Shown: positions 1-5,519 of the stretch, one piece after another | Layout: the number at the start of each line of letters is the position of its first letter | Position numbering within the stretch: position 1 is the stretch's first letter | Origin: DALYLB01 sp046154695 | GTDB lineage: Bacteria > Acidobacteriota > Blastocatellia > RBC074 | Direction of reading: 5' to 3' | Assembly (NCBI GenBank): GCA_046154695.1 | Contig: JBJXFI010000246.1 | Span: 1 to 5,519, forward strand | Length of the DNA stretch: 5,519 nt | The notes under the pieces: model-generated | Seen by the model: only the letters and a program-made list of their open reading frames with translations | What the model was told of the DNA's origin: nothing | The model's database searches: none | Made by a program: the position numbers and the translations under genes

Positions 1-140
1 CCGCGCTGATCATTGAGCACGGCGCGGTCTTCGATGGCAAATGCCACATGCTCGATGGAAAGAGCAACAAGGGATTCGACAAGCCCGATTCCAAGATTCC
101 GGTCGATGCCAAAAATCTGAAGATCGCCGACGCGGTCTAA
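1..140 (+). CDS. C-terminal end of a probable bactofilin (polymer-forming cytoskeletal protein), truncated by the window edge
   Basis: An open frame starting at base 3 gives 45 residues and ends in TAA at 138-140. It begins ALIIEHGAVFDGKCHM, which matches the last turn of the right-handed beta-helix of bactofilins (DUF583): a hydrophobic strand, then an acidic residue and a GA-hydrophobic-F-x-G-x-x-x-M pattern. Bactofilins polymerise without nucleotide into filaments at the inner face of the membrane and take part in cell shape, stalk formation or chromosome and protein positioning. After the helix turn comes a charged tail rich in Lys, Asp and Pro that ends NLKIADAV, as expected for the flexible tail that flanks a bactofilin core. 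The gene converges with the deaminase gene and ends 79 bases from it. Only the tail is visible, so the family call rests on one repeat turn. Another beta-helix protein remains possible. Confidence 0.6.
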   Translation, partial: ALIIEHGAVFDGKCHMLDGKSNKGFDKPDSKIPVDAKNLKIADAV

Positions 141-171
141 CGAAAAGAGCAAACGACAGCAGGCGAATAGC

Positions 172-207
172 AACAGGCGAAAGAGGCGTCGTCCCCTTTC
201 GCCTGTT
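172..207. terminator. Perfect 12-bp hairpin between convergent genes, probable bidirectional terminator
   Basis: AACAGGCGAAAG at 172-183 is the exact reverse complement of CTTTCGCCTGTT at 196-207, leaving a 12-base loop. The hairpin sits 31 bases after the bactofilin-like stop and 12 bases after the deaminase stop (on the other strand), where a terminator shared by convergent genes is expected. The T-tract on the + side is short (TTTCCGTTT, interrupted). On the - side no strong T-run follows directly. Intrinsic termination is therefore plausible but may be weak. The arm also resembles the nearby AGGCGAA at 161-167, a partial direct repeat of its core. Confidence 0.7.
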
Positions 208-219
208 TCCGTTTGACCG

Positions 220-1563
220 TCAGCGGTTGTCGGAGATCACGCGCTCCATCAGACGTTGAGCTTCGATTTGCGCGGATAAGACGACGTCTTTCTCGTTAAA
301 CGAAAGCAGGTCGCCCTCCAGCATCACGATGCGTCCGTCGATGAGGACGGCAGCGACGTTTTGCGGGGTGGCGGCATAAACAATGGTCGAGATGGGGTCG
401 GGATGGGGAGAGGTATGAAGGTGATCGAGATCGAGCAGGATGAGGTCGGCGCGTTTTCCGATCTCGATGCTGCCGATGCTGCGGTCCAATCCGAGAGCGC
501 GAGCGCCGTCGATGGTGGCCATGCGAAGGGCGGTGAGGGCCGGGAGGGCCTCGGAGCCGCGAAGAGATTTTTGGAGCAGAGCGGCGGTGCGCATCTCGGT
601 GAACATATCCAGCCGGTTGTTGCATGGGGCGCCGTCCGCGCCGAGCGAGACGGAGATTCCCCGCTCGCGCATCTCGGCGACGCGGGCCACGCCCGAAGCC
701 AGTTTGAGATTCGAGGAGGGGCAGTGAGCGACGTGCGTTCCCGAGCGATGCAAAATCTCGAGCTCGCTTTCCTCCAGCCAGATGCAATGGGCGAGGACGA
801 CATGCGGAGCGGCCAGCCCGAGGTCCGATAGATACTCGATATTTCGCCTGCCGGTCGTGCGCATGATGATGGCGATCTCGTCGCGATTCTCGGAAGCGTG
901 CGTATGAACGAGAACGCCGTATTCGCGCGAGAGGTCGGCGACGCGCCGCAGCAGTTCGCGCGAGCAGCTGACGGCGAATCGCGGGGCGAAGCAATGGCGG
1001 ATTCGCCCGCTGCCGCGCCCGTGCCAGCGATGCAGCAGGGCGATCGATTCGGCGATCGATGCTTCCGTCTCTTCGTTCAACCGGGCGGGGACGCCGTCGC
1101 CGGAATCCATCATGCATTTGCCGACGGTTGCGCGAAACCCAGACTCTTCGACCGCGCGAAAGACCTGCTCGGTATGATGGACGGTCTCCATGGTGAGGGC
1201 GCAGGTGGTTCCGCCGCGGATCAATTCGGCGATTCCCAGGCGAGCCGAGGCATAGAGCGATTCGGGGGTGTGTGCGGCCTCCATCGGCCAGACGCGCCGC
1301 TTGAGCCAGTCGATGAGCGCCAGGTCATCGGCGGCCCCGCGAAACAGCGTCTGGCAAAGGTGGATGTGGGTCTGTACGAAGCCCGGCAGGAGAAACCGCC
1401 CCTTCGCCTCGATCACGTAGTCAAACGGCTGCTCGAAGACCGCGGCATCCGTCTCGATCGCGGTGATCGTTCCCTGCTCGATTGCGACGCTCCCGCGCAG
1501 CCGTCGATTCCGCTCATCGAGCGTGATCACATGGGCGTCTTGGATAAGAATTCTCTCGGACAT
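220..1563 (-). CDS. Amidohydrolase, probable 5'-deoxyadenosine / S-adenosylhomocysteine / methylthioadenosine deaminase (TRZ/ATZ family)
   Basis: The product is 447 residues, a normal length for metal-dependent adenosine-type deaminases of the amidohydrolase superfamily. A small N-terminal beta-sandwich part (about 1-60) leads into the TIM barrel. Metal and catalytic positions are intact: H66 and H68 in QTHIHLCQTLFRG, H222 and E225 in HTHASEN, H259 in LAHCIW, and D310 in GADGAPCNN. The CPSSNLKLASG stretch (281-291) and the closing KRADLILLDLD part (about 371-380) are also typical. The wording of these motifs closely recalls the PRK07228 group, once called N-ethylammeline chlorohydrolase and now linked to deamination of 5'-deoxyadenosine, SAH or MTA to the inosine form. 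No signal peptide is seen, so it should act in the cytosol, cleaning up by-products of SAM use. ATG at 1563 is the only good start; its ribosome site is weak (AGG seven bases upstream). The gene lies 46 bases after the M14 peptidase gene on the same strand. Exact substrate preference cannot be read from sequence. Confidence 0.9.
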   Translation of the reverse strand: MSERILIQDAHVITLDERNRRLRGSVAIEQGTITAIETDAAVFEQPFDYVIEAKGRFLLPGFVQTHIHLCQTLFRGAADDLALIDWLKRRVWPMEAAHTPESLYASARLGIAELIRGGTTCALTMETVHHTEQVFRAVEESGFRATVGKCMMDSGDGVPARLNEETEASIAESIALLHRWHGRGSGRIRHCFAPRFAVSCSRELLRRVADLSREYGVLVHTHASENRDEIAIIMRTTGRRNIEYLSDLGLAAPHVVLAHCIWLEESELEILHRSGTHVAHCPSSNLKLASGVARVAEMRERGISVSLGADGAPCNNRLDMFTEMRTAALLQKSLRGSEALPALTALRMATIDGARALGLDRSIGSIEIGKRADLILLDLDHLHTSPHPDPISTIVYAATPQNVAAVLIDGRIVMLEGDLLSFNEKDVVLSAQIEAQRLMERVISDNR

Positions 1564-1609
1564 TGCGACCTGTGCCGAACATGAAGGGGGGGCGGCGATG
1601 ACGGAACGT

Positions 1610-3310
1610 TCATTTCAATTTTGAAGCGAGTTTCAATTCGCCCGGGACCTTGTGGATCGGGTAGGTCTTCCCTTTTTCCAGGTAGGGATCGAGGAAGTTC
1701 CAGTTCACGAAACCGTCGTCGCTCTCCGGGTCCAGCAGATAAAAGATCAACGCCGCATAGGGATGCGAGGTGCGAACGAGGATCGAGCCGGCGGGGAACT
1801 CGACGGCCTCTTTTTGCCCGCGCCCCTTCACCTTGACCTCTGCGTGGCCCTGAAAGGCGCGGGCGGCCCTGCGCACGTCCTCGAGCATGAATTTCTCTAC
1901 TTCAACCGTGGCGGGTTCGGTCAGTTCCTCGATTGGAATGCCATGCGCCTGAAGTTTGGAGATCACGATCTTCATCCCGTCTTCATTCCGAAACAGGTAA
2001 GCGCGGGGAATGGCGGCGCTTCGAGTGGCCGCGAACAGCCCGTAATCGGGCATCAGCGCCGGCGCGAATTTCGACTCGATCATCGCGGTCATCATCTTCC
2101 CGGATTTCGGATTTTTGATCTTCTCGACCTCGCCGACCAGGATATTGACGGGATTGTCGAGCGGCTTGAGATCGAACGCAACGCCCTGTTGGGCGGTCCG
2201 CCCGCGGACGGCGTCCTCGTCCACACGGGCGATCAGCGCGCGAATCTCCGTCGCGTGAACCGCCGCATACTTGAGGATCTCCTCGACGAAGGCCTCGGTG
2301 ACGGCCACGCGCGCCTTGAAATCGAGATAGCTGTATGCCTCGGAGAGGATCGTCAACCGGTTGCGCAGCCCGTAATAGTTGTTGCCGAATCGCGGCCGAT
2401 GGTCGAAGGTTCGCCAGATCCGGGTCTCGGGCTTGTCGGAGGGCTGGGCGTCGCGGCCGGAGCGCTGCATCTCGAACGAGTCGAGTTCGCGGTTCATCCT
2501 CTCCTTCGTCGCGAAGTTGCCGTAATAATAGATTCTGAACTTGTGGATCCTCGCCATCGATCGCGTGATCGACGGAAGCATCCGGCCGCGCGCGAATGAG
2601 GTCAGGCGCGCATCCGCGTTGGGATTCAGCGTCGGGGCGTAGGTCAGGTGATAACCGTGATACGAGCCGTTGGTCGTATGAAGATCGACCGTCAGGTGCG
2701 GGTCCCAGCGATTGAACAGGCCGACGAGGGCGTTGGCCTCCCGGGATTCCAGCTTCATGTAATCGCGATTGAGGTCGAGCCCCCGCGCATTCTCACGGGT
2801 TCCCACGCCGCCGACGGGGCCATTCTGCGCCGCGCGGTTACTGGGGGAGATCCTCTCGTTTCCGTCGGCGTTGTAGATGGGAGCGATCAGGATGACGAGC
2901 TGCCGGAGCAGCGATTTCAGGTCTCCCGTCGTGATCCGCCGCGATAAATGGAGCATCGCCTCCTTCCCCTCGACCTCGCCGGCGTGAATGTTGGCCTGTA
3001 TAAAGACGACCGGTTTGCCCGAAGCGCGCGCCTCCCCGGGGGATGCGACCGGCGGATCGGCGAAGATCAGCAGCGGCAGCTCGCGCCCCTCCTCGCTTGT
3101 CCCGAACGACTCGACGCGCAGGTTGTTCGCGCGCTTCTGCAGCGCCGCGATGAACCGCACGACGTCCTCGTATCGGCTGGTCTCTTCATAATCGCTCAGT
3201 TCGGCGCGGGATTTGAGCAGATCGTCTTGCGCGGTTTTTCCTTTAGGCATGGTCGTCCCCGGCGAAACATACAACAGCGACAGGCTCAATAGAGCAACGG
3301 CCGTTTTCAT
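1610..3310 (-). CDS. Secreted M14-family zinc carboxypeptidase-like metallopeptidase
   Basis: From ATG at 3310 the product is 566 residues. An open frame runs upstream to 3430, but the start at 3310 is preferred because it has a GGAGA ribosome site seven bases upstream and begins with a signal-like MK plus hydrophobic run (residues 4-16). The longer form would overlap the DUF2752 gene and bury the signal. The M14 fold spans about 40-350. Zinc ligands are H109 and E112 (NIHAGEVEG) and H211 (VDLHTTNGSYHGYH). N181-R182 (LDLNRDYMKLES) matches the substrate carboxylate-binding Asn-Arg pair, and E324 (ILSEAYSY) matches the catalytic base. All key residues are present, so it should be active. A region of about 200 residues follows, ending with ESDDGFVNWNFLDPYL, a hallmark I recall from large exported M14 proteins of Bacteroidota and Acidobacteriota. 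It probably trims peptides or peptidoglycan fragments in the periplasm or outside. The substrate is unknown, and the signal cleavage site is unclear (possibly near residues 18-22). Confidence 0.92.
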   Translation of the reverse strand: MKTAVALLSLSLLYVSPGTTMPKGKTAQDDLLKSRAELSDYEETSRYEDVVRFIAALQKRANNLRVESFGTSEEGRELPLLIFADPPVASPGEARASGKPVVFIQANIHAGEVEGKEAMLHLSRRITTGDLKSLLRQLVILIAPIYNADGNERISPSNRAAQNGPVGGVGTRENARGLDLNRDYMKLESREANALVGLFNRWDPHLTVDLHTTNGSYHGYHLTYAPTLNPNADARLTSFARGRMLPSITRSMARIHKFRIYYYGNFATKERMNRELDSFEMQRSGRDAQPSDKPETRIWRTFDHRPRFGNNYYGLRNRLTILSEAYSYLDFKARVAVTEAFVEEILKYAAVHATEIRALIARVDEDAVRGRTAQQGVAFDLKPLDNPVNILVGEVEKIKNPKSGKMMTAMIESKFAPALMPDYGLFAATRSAAIPRAYLFRNEDGMKIVISKLQAHGIPIEELTEPATVEVEKFMLEDVRRAARAFQGHAEVKVKGRGQKEAVEFPAGSILVRTSHPYAALIFYLLDPESDDGFVNWNFLDPYLEKGKTYPIHKVPGELKLASKLK

Positions 3311-3317
3311 CCCTGAT

Positions 3318-3322
3318 TCTCC
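3318..3322 (-). promoter_or_regulatory. Ribosome binding site that fixes the M14 peptidase start
   Basis: On the - strand GGAGA lies seven bases before the ATG at 3310. It supports starting the protein at MKTAVALLSL rather than 40 codons further upstream, where there is no signal sequence and the frame overlaps DUF2752. Confidence 0.75.
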
Positions 3323-3355
3323 GATCGGATGGATTGGTGCGAAAAGCGAGAATGG

Positions 3356-3385
3356 ATTGTAGAGGATGGCGCGCGAACTTACCAA
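3356..3385 (-). promoter_or_regulatory. Possible sigma-70-type promoter for the peptidase and deaminase genes
   Basis: In the 68-base gap before the peptidase gene, the - strand carries TACAAT (3361-3356) preceded by TTGGTA (3385-3380) with an 18-base spacer. That is five of six and four of six matches to the classical -10 and -35 boxes. Transcription would start near 3349, leaving a leader of about 40 bases with the GGAGA site near its end. The -35 box overlaps the DUF2752 stop codon. Such matches arise by chance, although an AT-rich hexamer is less common in this GC-rich DNA. The alternative is simple read-through from the upstream genes. Confidence 0.3.
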
Positions 3386-3870
3386 CCGGCGATCCGCGGC
3401 CATTTCATGGCGATGATCTTGTAGATCCAACCCAGGGCATAGAGCGCAATCATCACGCGCATCAATCTTGCGGCGGCCCGGGAATGAATCAGATCATCCC
3501 ATCGAACGCGCCGCGCGAGCAGAAACATCAGCATTGGAATGCTCGCCACCGTGAGCAGAAAGGTGAGAAGGCCGATCGGCTGTGTCAGCAGCGCCGCGTA
3601 AAACTCCAGGTGAGCCGCATGCGCGAAGCTCGTCGTCAGTCCGCAGCTCGGACATGGAAATCCCGTCAAGTACAGAAAGGGGCATGCCGGCAGGCCCATC
3701 TGTTGATGCGTGCCCACGCCCAGCGGGGATGGACGCAGCGAGCGCGCTACCAGCAGCACGCTCGTCGAGAGGCCGAGCGCGGCGAGATAATTCGTCCGAT
3801 CGTGGCGCGAGAAAACCGGCCGCGCTTCACGAATCGCTCCCGGTTGGTTGGGACTCCATCGTTCGATCAT
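3379..3870 (-). CDS. DUF2752 family membrane protein
   Basis: The product is 163 residues with no known biochemical role. It has the family signature: C63-P at the start of a loop, then C73-P-S-C76-G-L-T-T, then H84 (CPFLYLTGFPCPSCGLTTSFAH). Cys and His at these places could bind a metal or form a redox or structural site, but this is not established. Hydrophobic stretches at about 28-45, 91-119 and 138-155 suggest three membrane helices, with the Cys loop between the first and second. The ATG at 3870-3868 shares bases with the TGA (3869-3867) of the upstream zinc-ribbon gene, an ATGA overlap. I see no ribosome site of its own, so translation is probably coupled to the upstream gene. The same frame stays open upstream to 4392, but that part is an Arg-rich shadow of the zinc-ribbon gene. 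The N-terminal 20-25 residues are polar and probably cytoplasmic. Confidence 0.88.
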   Translation of the reverse strand: MIERWSPNQPGAIREARPVFSRHDRTNYLAALGLSTSVLLVARSLRPSPLGVGTHQQMGLPACPFLYLTGFPCPSCGLTTSFAHAAHLEFYAALLTQPIGLLTFLLTVASIPMLMFLLARRVRWDDLIHSRAAARLMRVMIALYALGWIYKIIAMKWPRIAGW

Positions 3871-4358
3871 TGGATTGAACCGGACACGGCGGCGATCACG
3901 AACATGACGATCCAGGCCAGGAAGCCCAGGCAGGCGAGAACGGTGCTGACGATGCCCACGTAATACCCGATCTTGGCCATCGTTTCGCCGGCGGGAGGCG
4001 CCTCCCCCTGCCGGATGGCGTCCATCTCCTTTTTCCCCATGATCATTCCCGGGATGCTGAAGAGCGGGCCGCATGTGAAGATGGAGATGAGGCTCAGAAT
4101 CATTGCGCCGACCGCCCGGCTGCTGGCGCCCTGATGCACCGGAAAAGGAGCGCCCGGCGGCTGTCCCTGTGAAACCGGAAAGCCCTGATAGCCGGGATAG
4201 GGCGGATAGTTTTGCGCGGGCGGCCGCGAGCCGGGCGCGGCGTAAGGAGAAGGATTCTGAGTCGAGCCCGAGGGGCTCTTCCTGACGAGCGGCGCGTTGC
4301 AGGCTCTGCAGTATTGATCCGTCTCCAGATTGCGCGTGCCGCATTGGGTGCAGAACAT
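3867..4358 (-). CDS. Zinc-ribbon membrane protein C with DUF4190-like two-helix domain
   Basis: The product is 163 residues in three parts. An N-terminal zinc ribbon has C3-x2-C6 and C17-x2-C20 (MFCTQCG, YCRAC). A Pro-, Tyr-, Gln- and Gly-rich low-complexity linker runs from about 30 to 78 and is probably disordered. Two membrane helices at about 83-106 and 131-157 are joined by a short charged loop (GKKEMDAIRQGEAPPAGE). The second part resembles DUF4190: a first helix ending in a P-G-hydrophobic-G motif, a polar loop, then a second helix. A good ribosome site (AGGAGG, 4374-4369) lies ten bases before the ATG. The gene is translationally coupled to DUF2752 through an ATGA overlap, so the two products are probably made in matched amounts and may act together in the membrane. 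Function is unknown; stress response or membrane organisation would be only a guess. Confidence 0.85.
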   Translation of the reverse strand: MFCTQCGTRNLETDQYCRACNAPLVRKSPSGSTQNPSPYAAPGSRPPAQNYPPYPGYQGFPVSQGQPPGAPFPVHQGASSRAVGAMILSLISIFTCGPLFSIPGMIMGKKEMDAIRQGEAPPAGETMAKIGYYVGIVSTVLACLGFLAWIVMFVIAAVSGSIQ

Positions 4359-4385
4359 TGTCCGGGGCCCTCCTGATTCTTTCCA

Positions 4386-4401
4386 CGTTCAATCGTTCAA
4401 T
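4386..4401. repeat. Tandem 8-bp repeat at the end of the zinc ribbon B gene
   Basis: CGTTCAAT occurs twice head to tail on the + strand (ATTGAACG twice on the - strand). The copy at 4394-4401 contains the TGA stop of zinc ribbon B. The other copy lies just downstream in the 38-base gap. It is exact but short, and most likely a small slippage duplication; an operator role is possible but unsupported. Confidence 0.6.
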
Positions 4402-4990
4402 TCATCTCTCTAGGGACCGGCACGGGCTCCCGCAACGACCGGGTCGTCGGCTCCGCGATACTGAAATCGGCGACCGGAGATTGGACGCCTTCAGGCAACT
4501 GCGCCACCGGTGCGGTATCCGGTGTGACGAACAGCGGTTGCGGCCGTTGGTTTGCGCGCGCTTCTTCCTGTCGGACCTGAACGATTCGCTTCCCGATGAC
4601 GACGCCGTTGATGATCATGCCCAGCCCGACCAGCAGCGGAATGAGGCCCGCGGCGGGAATCGCCCGCAGGATGTTGGCCTCCGGGCCGCCCTGTGTATTG
4701 GCGATTGCCTCGAAGAGGAACGCGAGAAAGACGATCCCGCCCAGCCCCGCGCAGCTGACGATCACGCCCGTCTTGATCTCATCGAGCCGCTTCTCTTCCG
4801 GGCTCTTCTTTCGTTTCGTGATCAGCTCCTCCTTCAAGTCATCGTAGACCGCCTTCCCCCAGCCCGCGCGATCCTGGTCCAGGCTCGCGCCCTTTCCCAT
4901 CACGCCCTTGATGCGCCGCAGATTGACGCCGCACTTCGTGCAATATTTGATATCGCCGCTCGATTCGGTTCCGCAAGAAGGACAATACAT
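4397..4990 (-). CDS. Zinc-ribbon membrane protein B with two helices and a C-terminal SxxExxTRxL motif
   Basis: The product is 197 residues and belongs to no family I can name beyond the zinc ribbon. The N-terminus has C3-x2-C6 and C17-x2-C20 (MYCPSCG, YCTKCG), the same spacing as zinc ribbon C. Residues 28-72 are strongly charged and likely helical (DDLKEELITKRKKSPEEKR), followed by two hydrophobic helices at about 74-96 and 108-133. The tail from 138 on is rich in Pro, Gln and Glu, probably disordered, and ends SIAEPTTRSLREPVPVPREMN, a close relative of the end of the upstream zinc ribbon A. With both termini polar and the hairpin of helices short, the zinc knuckle and the tail probably face the same side, presumably the cytoplasm. 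The ribosome site AGGAG (5007-5003) lies 12 bases before the ATG, slightly far, but no other start keeps the zinc ribbon. The gene starts 30 bases after zinc ribbon A and ends 38 bases before zinc ribbon C. Confidence 0.85.
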   Translation of the reverse strand: MYCPSCGTESSGDIKYCTKCGVNLRRIKGVMGKGASLDQDRAGWGKAVYDDLKEELITKRKKSPEEKRLDEIKTGVIVSCAGLGGIVFLAFLFEAIANTQGGPEANILRAIPAAGLIPLLVGLGMIINGVVIGKRIVQVRQEEARANQRPQPLFVTPDTAPVAQLPEGVQSPVADFSIAEPTTRSLREPVPVPREMN

Positions 4991-5020
4991 AGGCTCGATG
5001 CTCTCCTTTTCCGATGGGGA

Positions 5021-5519
5021 TTAGCGATTCAACTGCCGCGTCTCCTCCTCCGTCACGCTCGAGAGCGGCTGCTGAATCGGCTCGAGTTCGTTGGTGTTGC
5101 GCGAGGGCGTCTCGATCGTCCCGGCGGATGAAGAGGCGGATTGCGGCGACAATTCCAGTGCGGCCGCCATGGAGGGCGATTCAGCCGCATGGATCGGCCG
5201 CGGCCGCTCCTCGGGCATACGCGAACGCACCGGATTGGGCGCCGGCTCAGAGGCCAGCTTCGAAATCCCCACGGCAAGCAGAATGAGGCCCAAAACGGTG
5301 AGAACGCCGAACGGCGAGTTGCCCGAAAGGGCGAAGCTGAAGAATTTGTAAGCCACCAGCACCCCGCCGGCCAGCGCCAGCCGAAACGCCCCCGGCAATT
5401 CCCACAACCCCTTCGGATCGGCCGGGCTCGGAGCGTGCGCGAGCGGCCACCGCGCGGGCAACGGCTGATTGACGGCATGCAGATTCGTTCCGCAGACCGT
5501 GCAGAAACGTTTGCTCGCA
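5021..5519 (-). CDS. Zinc-ribbon membrane protein A, N-terminus beyond the window
   Basis: The visible 165 residues end in TAA at 5023-5021. The frame stays open to the window edge, so the TTG near 5461 is not the start: it cuts off the segment ASKRFCTVCGTNLHAVNQ, which carries the second C-x2-C pair of a zinc ribbon. By analogy with proteins B and C only about 15 residues, holding the first Cys pair, are missing. A linker leads to two hydrophobic segments at visible residues 44-64 and 69-88 (FRLALAGGVLVAYKFFSFAL, FGVLTVLGLILLAVGISKLA). A long tail of about 75 residues rich in Ser, Pro and Glu follows, probably disordered, and it closes with SSVTEEETRQLNR. That ending shares the S-[IV]-x-E-x-x-T-R-x-L pattern with protein B. 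I recall similar tails on zinc-ribbon proteins of Acidobacteriota, but cannot check this here. It is the first visible gene of the - strand cluster. Function is unknown. Confidence 0.85.
   Translation of the reverse strand, partial: ASKRFCTVCGTNLHAVNQPLPARWPLAHAPSPADPKGLWELPGAFRLALAGGVLVAYKFFSFALSGNSPFGVLTVLGLILLAVGISKLASEPAPNPVRSRMPEERPRPIHAAESPSMAAALELSPQSASSSAGTIETPSRNTNELEPIQQPLSSVTEEETRQLNR

Noticed and set aside
1039..1061. Repeated CGATCGAT palindromes.
   Set aside because: They lie inside the deaminase gene and encode the similar peptides ASIAES and SIA. They look like codon-driven repetition rather than a binding site.
898..1584. A 228-codon open frame on the + strand opposite the deaminase gene.
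   Set aside because: It is the antisense shadow of well-conserved amidohydrolase motifs, and the translation is low in structure-forming patterns.
1652..2599. A 315-codon open frame on the + strand inside the M14 peptidase gene.
   Set aside because: It lies fully antisense to a clear M14 peptidase with an intact active site, and its product shows no recognisable domain. Long antisense frames are expected in GC-rich coding DNA.
3311..3430. A longer start for the M14 peptidase, giving 606 residues.
   Set aside because: It would place 40 polar residues before the signal sequence, overlap the DUF2752 gene, and ignore the ribosome site at 3318-3322.
3871..4392. An upstream extension of the DUF2752 frame, giving a 337-residue protein.
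   Set aside because: The added part is Arg- and His-rich and overlaps the zinc-ribbon gene C in another frame. The DUF2752 homology begins only after the ATG at 3870.
4358..5131. A 257-codon + strand frame opposite zinc ribbon proteins A and B.
   Set aside because: It is antisense to two genes with clear Cys knuckles and membrane helices, crosses their gene boundary, and has no recognisable features.
5021..5461. A TTG start at 5461 for zinc ribbon protein A.
   Set aside because: The frame continues to the window edge and encodes the second zinc-binding Cys pair upstream of this codon, so the true start lies outside.

Overview
The window is GC-rich bacterial chromosomal DNA and is densely coded. 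One truncated gene at the left edge reads on the + strand. Six genes on the - strand fill the rest, with only short gaps or a 4-base overlap between them. I see no tRNA, rRNA, CRISPR, transposase, integrase or phage gene. The mix suggests an uncultured or little-studied Gram-negative lineage, with Acidobacteriota as my best guess. That mix is a bactofilin-like tail, a PRK07228-type nucleoside deaminase, a secreted M14 peptidase with a long C-terminal region, and small zinc-ribbon membrane proteins with a C-terminal S[IV]xExxTRxL motif. The taxonomic guess is an inference from gene types, not something the sequence proves.

Layout from left to right. Positions 1-140 (+) hold the last 45 residues of a probable bactofilin. 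Positions 141-219 separate two convergent genes and contain a perfect 12-bp hairpin, probably a shared terminator. Positions 220-1563 (-) encode a TRZ/ATZ-family amidohydrolase, probably a 5'-deoxyadenosine / S-adenosylhomocysteine / methylthioadenosine deaminase. Positions 1610-3310 (-) encode an exported M14 zinc carboxypeptidase-like protein. Positions 3379-3870 (-) encode a DUF2752 membrane protein, whose start codon overlaps the stop of a zinc-ribbon/DUF4190-like membrane protein at 3867-4358 (-). Positions 4397-4990 (-) and 5021-beyond 5519 (-) encode two more zinc-ribbon membrane proteins.

Transcription of the - strand runs from right to left: zinc ribbon A (partial), zinc ribbon B, zinc ribbon C, DUF2752, M14 peptidase, deaminase. 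The first four form a tight block with gaps of 30, 38 and -4 bases, and they look like one functional unit of small membrane proteins with cytoplasmic zinc knuckles. The peptidase and the deaminase follow after gaps of 68 and 46 bases. They may be read through from the same transcript, or from a possible internal promoter near 3356-3385. I see no biochemical link between the membrane block and the two enzymes. The most noteworthy pattern is the run of three zinc-ribbon/two-helix proteins, two of which end in the same short motif after a disordered tail.
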